Positions 1-9,324 of a DNA stretch of 64,000 nucleotides are shown here, in pieces. The notes beneath the pieces are model-generated. The model was given only the letters and a program-made list of their open reading frames with translations. It made no database searches and was not told where the DNA came from. The position numbers and the translations under genes were made by a program. Position 1 is the stretch's first letter, and each line of letters opens with the position of its first letter. The stretch comes from Lingula anatina (taxonomy: Eukaryota; Brachiopoda; Lingulata; Lingulida; Lingulidae), in assembly GCF_001039355.2 (NCBI RefSeq), contig NW_019775490.1, positions 248,001 to 312,000 on the forward strand, given 5' to 3'.

Positions 1-387
1 CAGCATCAAATATCATGTGATTAATCATCATGTCATATGTTTTATTTGGGTTGTATGCGGCGTCTGCAACAGTTATTCTCCTAAAATAAGCTCTCGGGTC
101 ATCTTTACCTGTAGTCGGGTAAAAACTAGGTCTTCCTGGCAGTGGGTTTAAAAGGGTCAACCCGTATTTTACTGCTGCCCGTGTGAAGATTGAATAGATG
201 GTGGTAGAACCGCATTTGTGAACTTTCAAGGAAACAATATGTCTTTTTGCTTTACAATTGACGTGAGAACATGTCCGTCGCGGGACCTCGTACGGTAAAG
301 GAGCAGCCGAAGAAGACGTGTCATCGGGAAGTTGTCCAATACTGGCAAAATATGCTCCACCTGGAGGGTTGGCCCCATTTGTCCTAT
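1..387 (-). CDS. Galactose-3-O-sulfotransferase-like, catalytic-domain exon (partial, runs off left edge)
   Basis: The minus strand is open without a stop from an acceptor at 388-389 (TTAGTTTCAG) down to base 1, about 128 codons. It starts with two bases that complete a codon begun in the previous exon. The translation has a stem-like Pro/Ser/Thr stretch, then Cys-rich CSHVNC, then HIVSLKVHKCGSTTIYSIF. That last segment matches the PAPS 5'-phosphate-binding loop of the Gal3ST family (HK-x-GSTTI followed by a hydrophobic helix). Further on comes YDMMINHMIFDA, matching the family's conserved NHM-F segment. These enzymes transfer sulfate from PAPS to C3 of galactose in glycans or glycolipids, in the Golgi lumen. 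The rest of the catalytic domain lies outside the window. A second stop-free frame on the plus strand (271-516) is an antisense shadow. The family assignment is strong; the exact member and substrate cannot be told. Confidence 0.8.
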
Positions 388-728
388 CTGAAACTAAGAA
401 GAGTGGTCATATTTCAGATATTTATAATAATAGTGAAAATCGCCCTCTTCTTGTTCCTCAAATTTCAGGTAGTGTTTCACCGAGCTAGATTGTTATACAA
501 AGTACACCTAAATTAAAACTAGCATTTATCGAAGTTGAATAGTTCACCACAACTGCTAAGACAAAGTTGGAATTTTAGTCTAAATGCATGAATACGTCTC
601 AGTAGCCTCTTTACTCCTGGAAGCTCCTTGTCTGGATGTACATACTTCTCAAATGTGGTAGCATGGGAACTTCTGGTGACACTGTCCGTCTGAATTTAGA
701 TGACAACCCTGATTTTCAAAAACTAAAC

Positions 729-921
729 GACAAAGAACTCGTCGTGCTAGAAACGGATATAACGCAGTCAAAATGTCTTAATATTAAAACAAATGAAAAA
801 TATACGATCGCCGGATATTTATCGACAAAGAACTCGTCGTGCTACAAACTGATATAACGCAGTCAAAATGCTTTGTTAAATTAAAACAAATGAAAAATAG
901 ACGATCGCCGGAGATTTATCT
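729..921. repeat. Tandem duplication, 95-bp unit, two copies
   Basis: The string GACAAAGAACTCGTCGTGCT begins at 729 and again at 824. Both copies continue through ATATAACGCAGTCAAAATG, AAACAAATGAAAAATA and ACGATCGCCGGA, with small indels. The short ORF at 636-857 spans the junction and is not supported as a gene. Confidence 0.85.
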
Positions 922-1310
922 TATTGTCGAACTACTTTCACCGGCAATAAAATCAGTTCCCTAAATATTAAAGAGGAATAAAGATTGATATTGTTGAATA
1001 ATTGATTACGTCATACGCAGACGATCCGCCTTTAATCCTATCATGGACAGATAAGATCCAAAACGAAGGAGTGCTAACTGAAACCTAATTAAAATCATCA
1101 AAGAGAAACAACAAAAATTGCCGGACATTTCAAGCGTAAAAAACCGAAAACACCTTAGACTGACAGGCAAAACGAAAGAAATAGAGGTAGAAGGGGCAAA
1201 GCATATCATACGTGGAAAGTTTGCGACGTGTACATCGCAAATCCATCAACTGAGCTATTCCACCTAACTGACGTGTTAGATGTGTTTGAATAACAGCAGT
1301 TATGACCACT

Positions 1311-1339
1311 GATGATGATGATGATGATGATGTTGATGA
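1311..1339. repeat. GAT trinucleotide microsatellite
   Basis: A run of GAT units with one interruption (GTT). Confidence 0.9.
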
Positions 1340-1464
1340 GGAAGAGGGGTGCGAACGAATATTATCTGTGTATGTATATTATGTGAAAGAATATTATCTG
1401 TGTGACGCTGGCAGAACCTATATATTATTAATAAGCCCCTGCTGAGGCGAGTTTTCAGTGACTT

Positions 1465-1735
1465 AGAGACCATTCCCACAGACTTTCGTACTAACTTTGG
1501 ATCGAACTATCTCCGAGGGGATTCTCGCTTAATTGCAATAAACTTGGGCGACTTAGACGTCTTTCACGCTTGCTGAGGCTGATAGGGGTAATTAACTATC
1601 GATAGGGGGAATTAACTATCGTCAAGTGGGCGTCCCAGACGTCTAAGCCGCTTGGGCCGAAAGCAATTTAGCGAGGGACCCCGTGGAGATGGACCGATCC
1701 TGTTAGATCGATCTAGGGATGGGAACCCGGTCTTA
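1465..1735. mobile_element. Foldback (palindromic) element, family FB1, copy A
   Basis: Both ends are inverted copies of each other: left AGACCATTCCCACAG, right GGGAACCCGGTCT. The arms share GGATCGA/TAGATCGATC, TCTCCG-GGGGATTCTCGC, AATTGCAAT and GACTTAGACGTCT in inverted order. The centre is an AT-rich GGGGTAATTAACTATCGATA block that is itself duplicated. There is no coding capacity. It looks like a nonautonomous foldback or MITE. Confidence 0.7.
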
Positions 1736-1756
1736 AAGAATGGTAATCAAGTTGAT

Positions 1757-2003
1757 AACTTCTCCCACAGATATTTGGATCGATCTATCTCCCTGGGGAG
1801 TCTGACTAAATTGCTATCAACTTAACCGGCTTAAATGTCTGTCACGCCTATTAAAGCTGTTAGGGGGTAATTATCTTTACCCTAGCTGATACGGTAGGCG
1901 TGACCAACATTTAAGCCGGTTAAGTTGATAGCAATGTAGTGAGACTCCCTAGGGAGTTAGATCGATCCAGGTGGATAGATCTAGGCATGGGAACCCAGTC
2001 TGA
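1757..2003. mobile_element. Foldback element FB1, copy B
   Basis: Arms of about 115 bp are inverted around AGGGGGTAATTATC. The left arm carries TTGGATCGATCTATCTCCCT, TTGCTATCAACTTAACCGGC and TGTCTGTCACGCC. The right arm carries their complements in reverse order and ends GGGAACCCAGTCT. A further half-element fragment with CGTTCCCATAAACTC follows to about 2060. Confidence 0.7.
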
Positions 2004-2306
2004 GACTGCGTTCCCATAAACTCATCATACCAACATAAACCCATCGTACCAACTGGATCGATCATATAATGTACGATGGTCAATATATGCCGAGAATGTT
2101 GAAGAGAAACACCTCAAATCAGATTTAAACACCTGTGATAATCATATGTATGCTGTTGCTGGGTTGAAGAGGTTAGATACTTGCCTCATCTGGTTTTTGT
2201 CTAGGGAAGAATTCAAATCCCCCCTGCATATAAGTCCTTTGCCTCTCAGTCTGACTTGAGAGAGAGAGAGAGAAAGAGATAGGGAGAGAGAGAGACTGAT
2301 TTTTAC

Positions 2307-2472
2307 CTTTTGGCAGAATCATGGTGTTCATCACATATCGGCTACTTAAATTTCTCTTCGCCCAATAAATGGAAACTATCGAGATCGTGCTAATGCACAG
2401 AGCAAAAATTTTGACCTTCATCAGTAAAGCTTTTCTTTGCATATAATCTTGTATGTAGAAATATACTGGCAA
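2307..2472 (-). CDS. Putative signal-anchor first coding exon of the Gal3ST-like gene
   Basis: A minus-strand frame starts at ATG 2472 or, more likely, at ATG 2442, and ends at a donor (AAAAG|GTAAAA, GT at 2306-2305). From 2442 it gives 45 residues plus one base. They begin MQRKALLMKVK, followed by a hydrophobic segment KIFALCISTISIVSIYW (about residues 11-27), then basic AKR. This is the usual layout of a type II Golgi membrane protein: short basic cytoplasmic tail, signal anchor, then stem. The exon ends in phase 1, and the catalytic exon at 387 needs exactly one preceding base (G|AT, Asp), so the two can be spliced in frame across an intron of about 1.9 kb. The link is an inference from phase, order and topology. 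A CAG just upstream could be an acceptor, so the start choice is open. Confidence 0.55.
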
Positions 2473-2761
2473 GTCGTAAATAAATTAAAAAGCAGTACTG
2501 CTACACGACCTGAAAAAAACAGAAAAAAAATCATACCTTGAAAATAAACCGATAAAAAAGAATAAATTGTGCTGTAATTTCGCAAATACATAAACGAATT
2601 TCTTACTTGGAAACGCAATTTAGTCTTACGATTGCATCGATACCCATGCCAAGCACCGCGTTGTTGTTTAGGTAGGCTTTCATGTCTCAAGCTGCATACA
2701 CAAGGAATTGATCTCCCAAGCAGAAAGTAAGTTGAGTACATAGATGATTCTGTCATTTTGT

Positions 2762-2935
2762 CTTTCAGCTTGAGCGGCTTAGGTGGCTGGCACACCTTCT
2801 GAAGCTACCAAACGATAATTTTAATGAAAATTACCCCCCTAGCAGCTTCAGTAGGCGTGATAGAAATCTAAGCCGTTTAAGTTTATTGCAATTTAGCGAG
2901 AATCCTTTTGGAGATAGATCGATCCACAGTTAGTA
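2762..2935. mobile_element. Foldback element FB1, copy C (left-truncated)
   Basis: It begins inside the left arm (CTTTCAGCTTGAGCGGCTTA) and has the central ATTACCCCCCTAGCAGC. It then has a right arm with TAGGCGTGA, TCTAAGCCG, TTGCAATTTAGCGAGAA and GGAGATAGATCGATCCA. The outer left terminus is missing. Confidence 0.6.
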
Positions 2936-2944
2936 CAGATAATA

Positions 2945-3205
2945 AGACAGGGTTCTCATACCTAGATCGATCTAACAAGGTCGATCCATCTCTGAGGGGT
3001 TTCTCGCTAAATTGCAATCACCTTAAGCGGCTTAGATGTCTCTCACCCCTACTTAAGCTGCTAGGGGGTAATTAATTATCTTTTAGCAGCTTCAGTAGGT
3101 TTGCCAGACATCTAACCCGCTTAAGCTGAAAGCAAGTTACCGAGAAATCCCTCAAGAGATGGATTGATCTTGTTAGATCGATCTAGGCATGGGAACCCAG
3201 TCTTA
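2945..3205. mobile_element. Foldback element FB1, copy D (full length)
   Basis: Left end TA|AGACAGGGTTCTCATACC, right end GGGAACCCAGTCT|TA. The inverted arms contain TAGATCGATCTAACAAGGTC, TTGCAATCACCTTAAGCGG and GATGTCTC. The centre is CTAGGGGGTAATTAATTATC. The TA on each side suggests a TA target site, as in Tc1/mariner-type insertions, but no transposase is present. Confidence 0.72.
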
Positions 3206-3549
3206 TTCTCTGTACTATAGAGAAAATGTCCATACAATAAAAACAATAAAGTATTTACGACTTGCCAATGAAGTCTTTTGAGCCGGATGCTGTTTGATTA
3301 TCTTGTGGTGCGCACATGTGTAAAGCAACCTACGCATTATTTGGTAGTGTTTCAGCATTCCACTGCAATTCTGTTGATGCTTGGAGAAATTGTTCTCTCT
3401 TTTCCCAGCTAAGACTTTTTCCATTGGACTGAAAGATGGAATTTTAAACTGTGGACAAGACATACTGAAATGGTAATCATGGTCAGAATGTTAAATCAAC
3501 TATGCTAGGACACAACATACAGGATAGGTCTGAATTTCTGTCAATTGTT

Positions 3550-3840
3550 TTCAGGTACCGCAAATGGGAATTAAATATCAGGGATGTGCTGCGCCGCCCC
3601 ACACAGTACAGGATGAGTGACTACAAATGGGTAAAAAGAGCAACAGAATTTGAGGTGGAGGGAAGGAGGAATCCAGGAAGGGCAATGTTAACTTGGAGGT
3701 AGTGAATGCAGACAGGAGACAGCTGCAAGCTGAAGACACAGAACCTAGAAATAGACAAGAATGTAGGGGGGAGGGACATATGTGGGAAGAGGTCCAACTC
3801 TGATTATGCAGGACGAAGACCTGAAAACCGAAGATGATAA
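3550..3840 (+). pseudogene. Decayed non-LTR retrotransposon reverse-transcriptase tail
   Basis: The plus frame gives LRRPTQYRM then KWVKRATEFEVEGRRNPGR and LTW. This resembles the common C-terminal tail of non-LTR retroelement reverse transcriptases (VLRR...WVK+...FEVEG+RP+GRP+-TW). After a one-base frame change the next frame continues EVVNADRRQLQAEDTEPRNR, also typical of that tail. It ends near PTLIMQDEDLKTED. There is a frameshift and no upstream polymerase domain, so it is a short relic. Confidence 0.55.
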
Positions 3841-4189
3841 TACAAAGCAAGACATACACAATACTGAACGGTTTTATTGTTTTTTTTACGTCTGAATTGG
3901 GTAAGACAAGTAGCTTTGCAGGATATGTTGAATAATATATATATAATAACATTTTTACTCTGAGTTTACCTTCAAACTTTGGCATAATTTTTTATTGTGT
4001 AAAATTTGTTGACAAAGTAATAAAATCTTTTGAAAAGAAAATATAACTTAAAACTGAAGTTAAATCAATAAATGTGGATAAATCCACTTTGGGTTTTATA
4101 GAAGTTAGTTCACTGTTTATACATGTAGGGGGGAACTATTCACACCCCACCTGCCATGCAGCAATGGAATATGCAAGTTGCGCTATTAC

Positions 4190-4195
4190 TTTATT
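4190..4195 (-). terminator. Candidate polyadenylation signal for MRPL10
   Basis: TTTATT on the plus strand reads AATAAA on the minus strand, about 380 bp beyond the MRPL10 stop. It is the nearest canonical hexamer I saw downstream; cleavage-site use is inferred. Confidence 0.4.
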
Positions 4196-4577
4196 TACAA
4201 ACTGAAAATTTGTTTGTAGAACTGAAAATGGAAAGAGGAATTTCAACAAAATTCTAAATAGTTTTTTTGTGGTTACTTGCACCAACTAATTTCTATTTGT
4301 TATCTCATTTGTAGCAGTTTATCAAATACGACTTCTTCTATAGCCGAATGTATTTGTCAAATTTAACCAAAAGAAATGTTTCGTTAATAATCATGTAAAC
4401 ATGACAGAGACAATCACTTAACTACACTAATTAATAGACAAGACAGGGAGAAACTCAAAACTGCCATTTTTATCTACCATGCTTACTTAGCAGAAAACAA
4501 TGTGCTATGTCAATGAATTTGCCTTCAAGTGTTTTGACCATTACTAACATCTCCATGTGATTAAATGTAACAAACCA

Positions 4578-4786
4578 TCAACTGGATGTGTTTTCATCCC
4601 CCTTTTGTTTGATATATTGTTCTATGTTACAAGTCAGCTCTTTTGGGTGATTATTAAGTAACTGCACAATTCTTTCTCCTGGCATCTTTAACAGAGTCAC
4701 AAGCTGTGTTCTCTCCACCTCCAAGTCCAGTGTGGCATAGTGCAGCAGATCTGCTCTGTTCAGGATAGTATTGTCCACAACAGCAG
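4578..4786 (-). CDS. MRPL10: MRPL10 exon 5 (last coding exon)
   Basis: The acceptor is TTTTTTTAG at 4788-4787. The exon starts in phase 1 (G|CT, Ala182), reads AAVVDNTILNRADLLHYA and ends IEQYIKQKGDENTSS with TGA at 4580-4578. It aligns with the C-terminal DDTIL...LDQYI region of human MRPL10. Confidence 0.9.
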
Positions 4787-7346
4787 CTAAAAAAATGAAC
4801 AAACAGTTAATACCCGAGGCACTTTAGCACAAAGCAGCAACATGTTGAAAACTTTTAAAAACAGACAAATGTTCAGACTTACAGTTATGAAAGATTTGCC
4901 TGACTAAAGGCCTTAATGTCAGATTATCCATTATTCAGTTTGTCAGTTTTTAAAATTGTTGTCTGTCTCTTAGACAGGCTGAATGCAATATTTTTATTGG
5001 TCTTTGAAAAGTTTTTGCTCATGACAGGTAGGACTCCCTATTTCAATTTTGGATTGACATTTTTTTCAGATTTTTATAATTGGAGTATGTCATATGGAGC
5101 CAAGGTGCCCTGATTCAGTAAGGAAATGAATTTGAACCCATTTCACAATTTTGGCTAAACCCCTGCCCCACGTTGCACCTGTTTACTCACCTAAGGGTAT
5201 GAGTTGAGGAAACTTCCTTATTAAACCCAAAAGTTCCTTTAGCCGAGCATCCTCAGATGTGGCATAAAAATTGTGGTTCAATAGCAGTGGAGACAGGTGG
5301 ATCCATCTGGTGTCATGGATTGCACGCCTTAAAAACAAAATAGACAAGACAATAAAAACTGTTCTCTCACACAAAGGCATAAATTCTTAAATTGCTTGCT
5401 TACCACTTTGATGTGGATTTCTAAATCAAATATATATCAAACCAAAAAGTTCTGCATCATCTTTACTACATTTACAATCAGCCTTTTTTAGCCTTTCCAT
5501 CTACACTTACTTCATAACCGTATTACTAATCACAGGCATTTTGAACCCTTGGGCTTCCAACTGCAACTTGATTTTCTTGGTGTCTCTCATGCCCATGGGT
5601 AGCTTCTGGCAGATTAAAATCAGCCCTGCATTCTCTAAGTGCTTTTTGCATTTTCTAACTAGAAAATCCTGATACAAGTTGACCTGCGTGAATAAAAATA
5701 TGAATAATGTCAGAATTAAATAGTTGTATCCAATTTCTATATAAAATTTCCAAATCTGAAGCAAAATAATAATTTGAAATTTCAGCAATGAATCAATTTC
5801 TTTTTCTGTTTTTGTTAAGGCAATATATTACACAAGTTTCGGTAACATCTATACATCATGTGATTTACTTGCACTGAATGTCATATTGGGATTAATAATT
5901 ATACCTCTTCCTCTTCATTCTCTCTTATCCTTGCCCACTTTGTTTTAGGGCATATTGGTTTTTGTAGGTCCTCTAGAATCAGTGGTTCTGTAATTGCTTG
6001 CAACGCCCGTATGACCATTGGTCTATGTTTACGTGTCTTGACATTCATTTTGGCTTTGTGACGTACTATCAATGAGACAGGTCTTGTAGTTTCCAGCCAT
6101 CCTGCAAAATATGTGTATGAACTGAGATTATTCAAAATTCAAAAGTGGAAAACAATTTTTGCAGAATTTGTACACTTTTAAGTCATAGATAAAAAGTGAA
6201 AGGGCTGTGTTTGTTACACACTGATGACACATTATATCACACTCTTAGACTAGGTTCCCACAGATTTAGATCGATCTATCTGGATCGACCTAACTCCCTG
6301 GGGGTTCATGCTAAATTGCTGTCAACTTCTGGGAGCCGAGCGTGCATAAAGTTAATTACCCCCTTACAGCTTTTAGTAGGCGGGACAGACATTTGAGCCG
6401 GATAAGCTGACAGCAATCTAGTGAGACTCTCCGAGGAGATAGATCGATCTAAATATCTGTGGGAATGGTCTCTTAATCCTTATCCTACCACAACACTCAA
6501 TGTACCTAACCTATGTAAGATAACTAACAAAGCTGTGAAAGAGAGCGTAAACTGGATTTGATAAAAAAGTTCCAAGCTATAAAATACCTTAATATAAATG
6601 TTTTTAGACATAAGACTATATTTTTCTTCATCAACTTTGACCTGAAAGAACAGTGACATGCATTCCTTACATTTTCGCTTTGCTTATATAATGTAAACTT
6701 TTGGATGCTGCATTCCCCCAGCTAATAACTAACTGAAGTTTTTCATTTTTTGATATCAATAATGTGGTGACCAATACTATTCAAACAAATCGATTTTGCA
6801 ATTTATTAACTGATATTTTGATGTTTTTACAAGAAATTTCAGGTTTTGGTCATTTCAGGGATGAAAATTTGCCATAACCGACGTCCGTATTGGTCAAATG
6901 TGCCTGAAATTTCCTGTAAAAATCCTTATTTAAGTGACCATAAAGTGCCAAACAAAACTGATAAAAGTCACTGCATAATAACAGACTTTAGAAAAATACT
7001 GAGTGTCAAATACGTAAAAGAGAAGGGAAGAAACAAAATGTTCATAATTGTTCCAAATAAAAATAAAAATACTCTTAATCTAGTTTCTATTTTATTTGAT
7101 AAAAAGTACCATTTAACCTTTGCCTTAATTTTAGAAACCATAACTTGAGTTTAAAGTTTAGTACTTGTTTGTTGATAAAAAAGCAAGTGCCTTTGGAATA
7201 TTTGGTAATGTATACAGTAAGCTGACAGAACACTTTCGTCTCAAGATTCAGCTAAAAATGCAAATCTTGAACAATTAAATCAAAATTATAACGTCGCACC
7301 TCATCGTGCCACTTCCCAAGAATGAGAAAAAGCACAAAATGCGTGC

Positions 7347-7390
<44 letters not shown>

Positions 7391-8615
7391 AGGGGGGGGG
7401 GGTAGTTTTACTGGCACTGCTAACAGTTTTGGACACTGAAAATGAAGTTTAAGTGATTATAACCCTCCAGCCCTGCTGGTGATTTCTAGACTAAAATAAT
7501 GTTTTTTTAAATCGAGGCTCAAAGAATCCAACATCTGGTCTTCCCAGTGATCACCTGGGACGACTTCCAGTCTCCAGGAGGCATTTTGGATGGAAAGATG
7601 GAAGTAATAACTCTTACCTGTGTTGAGTAAATAATAACTTGTATATCGATGTCAATATGATGTTTGCTTGGAAAGTAAACCCTCAAAGTCCCTCCACAGT
7701 ATTATCTTTACAACAAGAGAATCTTCTCACATATGACAGATAATCTTATCAATGTTACTTAGCCTGGCAATGCTTTGTGTAAGTGTCGTCTGAGTGTTTG
7801 TTCCCTGCATGAGACAGAGATGTACAACTTCACCTGTCAGAAACCAACAAAAAGCACAAGTGATTCCATGTGACTCGTTTTTATTTACAGCAGTCAAGAA
7901 TTGTAGTTAGGGTAAGTCTCTATACTAATAAAACATCATAAAGATAGTTAATGAAAATTTAGAGCATGCTGTGTAGCACAAGACAAGGGCAGGTTTATTG
8001 AATTTTTGGTGCAACATTTTGATTTATTGTTGCCAATAATCGGTTGGGTGTGTGTTTTTCTTTTGTTTTGATGCGATATGTAAATTATCACTGCAAACTG
8101 CTGAAAATATCTTAATAACTCGATATTTGGATTCTGCAACCCTATAAAACATTAGCTTCAACCTCAAAAAGTTTTCTTCCATTCATCTGAATGAAACACT
8201 GTTGATCACTAGAACTAAATGAAAATCCTATGGGGCTTTCACGTAAACTATGACAACCATGGCCAAAATTTTTCCTTTTAGTGACCAGCCCCTCTAAGAT
8301 CCTTTTTGTGTCCTGTCAGAACAGTGGGAACCAGGGCAGATTTAAATAATTTTAATATGTAATTGCTTGTATTATATACAATTTCTTTGCAATTCCGTGG
8401 GGTTATGAGTCTGTGATCTTGAATCTTGATGTTATTTTATAATTTAGCTGTAAATTTACATTTATGTTTTGTCTTTATTTATAATATTTAGTTCATTGCT
8501 GATTTCACTGATTTAAAGTAAGACAGGTTAAACGAACTTGTATCGAACCATGCAAGATCCCTGATCCCAAAACCTTACCTCGCACTGATACGCGCAGTCC
8601 GACCGCGGTAGCCAT
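4578..8615 (-). CDS. MRPL10: Mitochondrial ribosomal protein L10 (bL10m), complete, five exons
   Basis: This is the gene span. Joining 8615-8579, 6101-5905, 5683-5511, 5327-5191 and 4786-4578 (minus strand) gives 753 nt, or 250 aa plus stop; the human protein is about 260 aa. All junctions are GT-AG and all phases agree (1, 0, 2, 1). The N terminus is rich in Arg and hydroxylated residues and nearly free of acids, as a mitochondrial targeting sequence should be. The order of family landmarks matches MRPL10: a basic KTRKHRPMVIRALQAITEP block, the LILICQKLPM strand, the SPLLLNHNFYATSED segment, the short IPL-AAVVDNTILNR segment, and the C-terminal helix ending IEQYIKQK. The product is the large-subunit stalk-base protein that carries the L7/L12 proteins in the mitoribosome. 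It is divergent from hyccin. Identification is by recognition of these segments, not a database search. Confidence 0.9.
5191..5327 (-). CDS. MRPL10: MRPL10 exon 4
   Basis: The acceptor is TTTTTAAG; the donor is TTAG|GTGAGT (GT at 5190-5189). It encodes about residues 136-181, including SPLLLNHNFYATSEDARLKE and a GLIRKFPQLIPL helix, matching the FVGHN...VKEMVRILRTVPFLPL part of the human protein. Confidence 0.9.
5511..5683 (-). CDS. MRPL10: MRPL10 exon 3
   Basis: The acceptor is TTCACGCAG; the donor is ATGAA|GTAAGTG, leaving phase 2. It encodes about residues 79-136, VNLYQDFLVRKCKKHLENAG then LILICQKLPMGMRDTKKIK, the globular core of the L10 domain. Confidence 0.9.
5905..6101 (-). CDS. MRPL10: MRPL10 exon 2
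   Basis: The acceptor is ATTTTGCAG; the donor is GAGGAAGAG|GTATAA. It encodes about residues 13-78: GWLETTRPVSLIVRHKAK, then the basic KTRKHRP block, and an acidic ENEEEE end at the exon border. Confidence 0.9.
6247..6473. mobile_element. Foldback element FB1, copy E
   Basis: Left end AGACTAGGTTCCCACAGAT, right end ATCTGTGGGAATGGTCT. The inverted arms contain TAGATCGATCTA, CTAACTCCCTGGGGG/CTCCGAGGAGATAG and TTGCTGTCAACTT/AAGCTGACAGCAA. The centre is AGTTAATTACCCCCTTACAG. It is about 227 bp, lies within MRPL10 intron 1, and is one of the cleanest copies. Confidence 0.78.
7349..7402. repeat. (GT)n microsatellite followed by a G run
   Basis: About 20 GT units (7349-7389) are followed by AGGGGGGGGGGGG to 7402. 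Confidence 0.95.
8579..8615 (-). CDS. MRPL10: MRPL10 exon 1 (start codon, targeting sequence)
   Basis: ATG at 8615-8613 encodes MATAVGLRVSVR plus one base before the donor GAG|GTAAGG (GT at 8578-8577). The phase matches exon 2 across a 2.5-kb intron. The region is locally CpG-rich, as expected for a housekeeping 5' end. No in-frame alternative start was needed. Confidence 0.8.
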
Positions 8616-8660
8616 CTTTATTTACCAGTAACAGGTGCGCGATGTAAAGTTACAGCTTCA
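8600..8660. promoter_or_regulatory. MRPL10 start region, possible YY1-type site and 5' end
   Basis: The MRPL10 start lies in AAAGATGGCTACCGCGG on the minus strand. AANATGGC is the core of the YY1 element often found over start codons of housekeeping and ribosomal-protein genes. Flanking sequence is richer in CpG than the surroundings (GATACGCGCAG, GGTGCGCGATG). Whether this also drives hyccin on the plus strand is unknown; I could not find a convincing 5' noncoding exon for hyccin here. Confidence 0.35.
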
Positions 8661-9324
8661 GTAAAAACCTGTTCCATTCAAATAATCCTCAAAATAGAAC
8701 AAAAATGATATTAAAGACTAAAAATATTATATTATTTTATAATATGCGATCTATATTTGCAAATAATACAGCAGATGATATTTATTTGGTAAAATCAGGT
8801 GCAATACGCGCGTTTTATCTAATTGTTACCTTGACCTTGGACAATTTACAATAGTAATATCAAGAGTGAAAGGCAGAAAAGGCGCCGATAGAGGTATATC
8901 TCTTGACTTGAATAAGTTTGATATATAGCAATACGTTTATTATGTAAATATCTATAGAATATATGAATGTGAGATGCCAAGACTGGTTATTTAAGGAATG
9001 CTAAAAGCTGAAATGGGATGTCTCCTGTAGGACAAATTGACTAAATGTATGGTCAGGGGGAGGATTTGACTCAGTATTTTTTTACCTACAGTATAAAGCC
9101 GAAGACTAAGGTAAAGGGGGATGATTCTTTATATGACCTTACTTCCTACGATTCCCGAAGTAATTACCTAGCATGCAAGGGCTAAAACTTAGGCATAGGG
9201 TAGGAGTTAGTCATAATGGATCATATTGGTAAATTACCGGAATCAAAGGTACCGTATTTACCGGAGTCAACCATAAGCATGATTTAAATTGCTGGAATCA
9301 ATATTATTATGTTTAGTATATTCT

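Larger units (their letters stand above)
388..2306 (-). other. Proposed intron of the Gal3ST-like gene
   Basis: No conserved coding sequence was seen. It holds a 95-bp tandem duplication (729-921), a GATGAT microsatellite near 1311-1339, a short duplication of GAATATTATCTGTGT near 1358 and 1390, and two long foldback elements (1465-1735 and 1757-2003) with a further fragment to about 2060. Confidence 0.5.
2473..4189. other. Intergenic region between the Gal3ST-like gene and MRPL10
   Basis: It holds one truncated and one full foldback element (2762-2935 and 2945-3205) and a decayed retrotransposon reverse-transcriptase tail (about 3550-3840). The remainder is AT-rich with no coding signal I can support. 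The ORF at 2421-2795 on the minus strand overlaps repeat sequence and shows no family similarity. Confidence 0.6.
6102..8578 (-). other. MRPL10 intron 1
   Basis: This 2.5-kb intron contains foldback element copy E (6247-6473), an imperfect inverted pair ACAAGAAATTTCAGG / CCTGAAATTTCCTGT (about 6830-6918), and a GT microsatellite with an adjoining G run (7349-7402). The ORFs at 6846-7148 and 7948-8139 have no recognisable similarity. Confidence 0.7.

Noticed and set aside
271-516. 81-codon plus-strand ORF
   Set aside because: It overlaps the minus-strand Gal3ST-like exon, which has recognisable family motifs; this frame has none.
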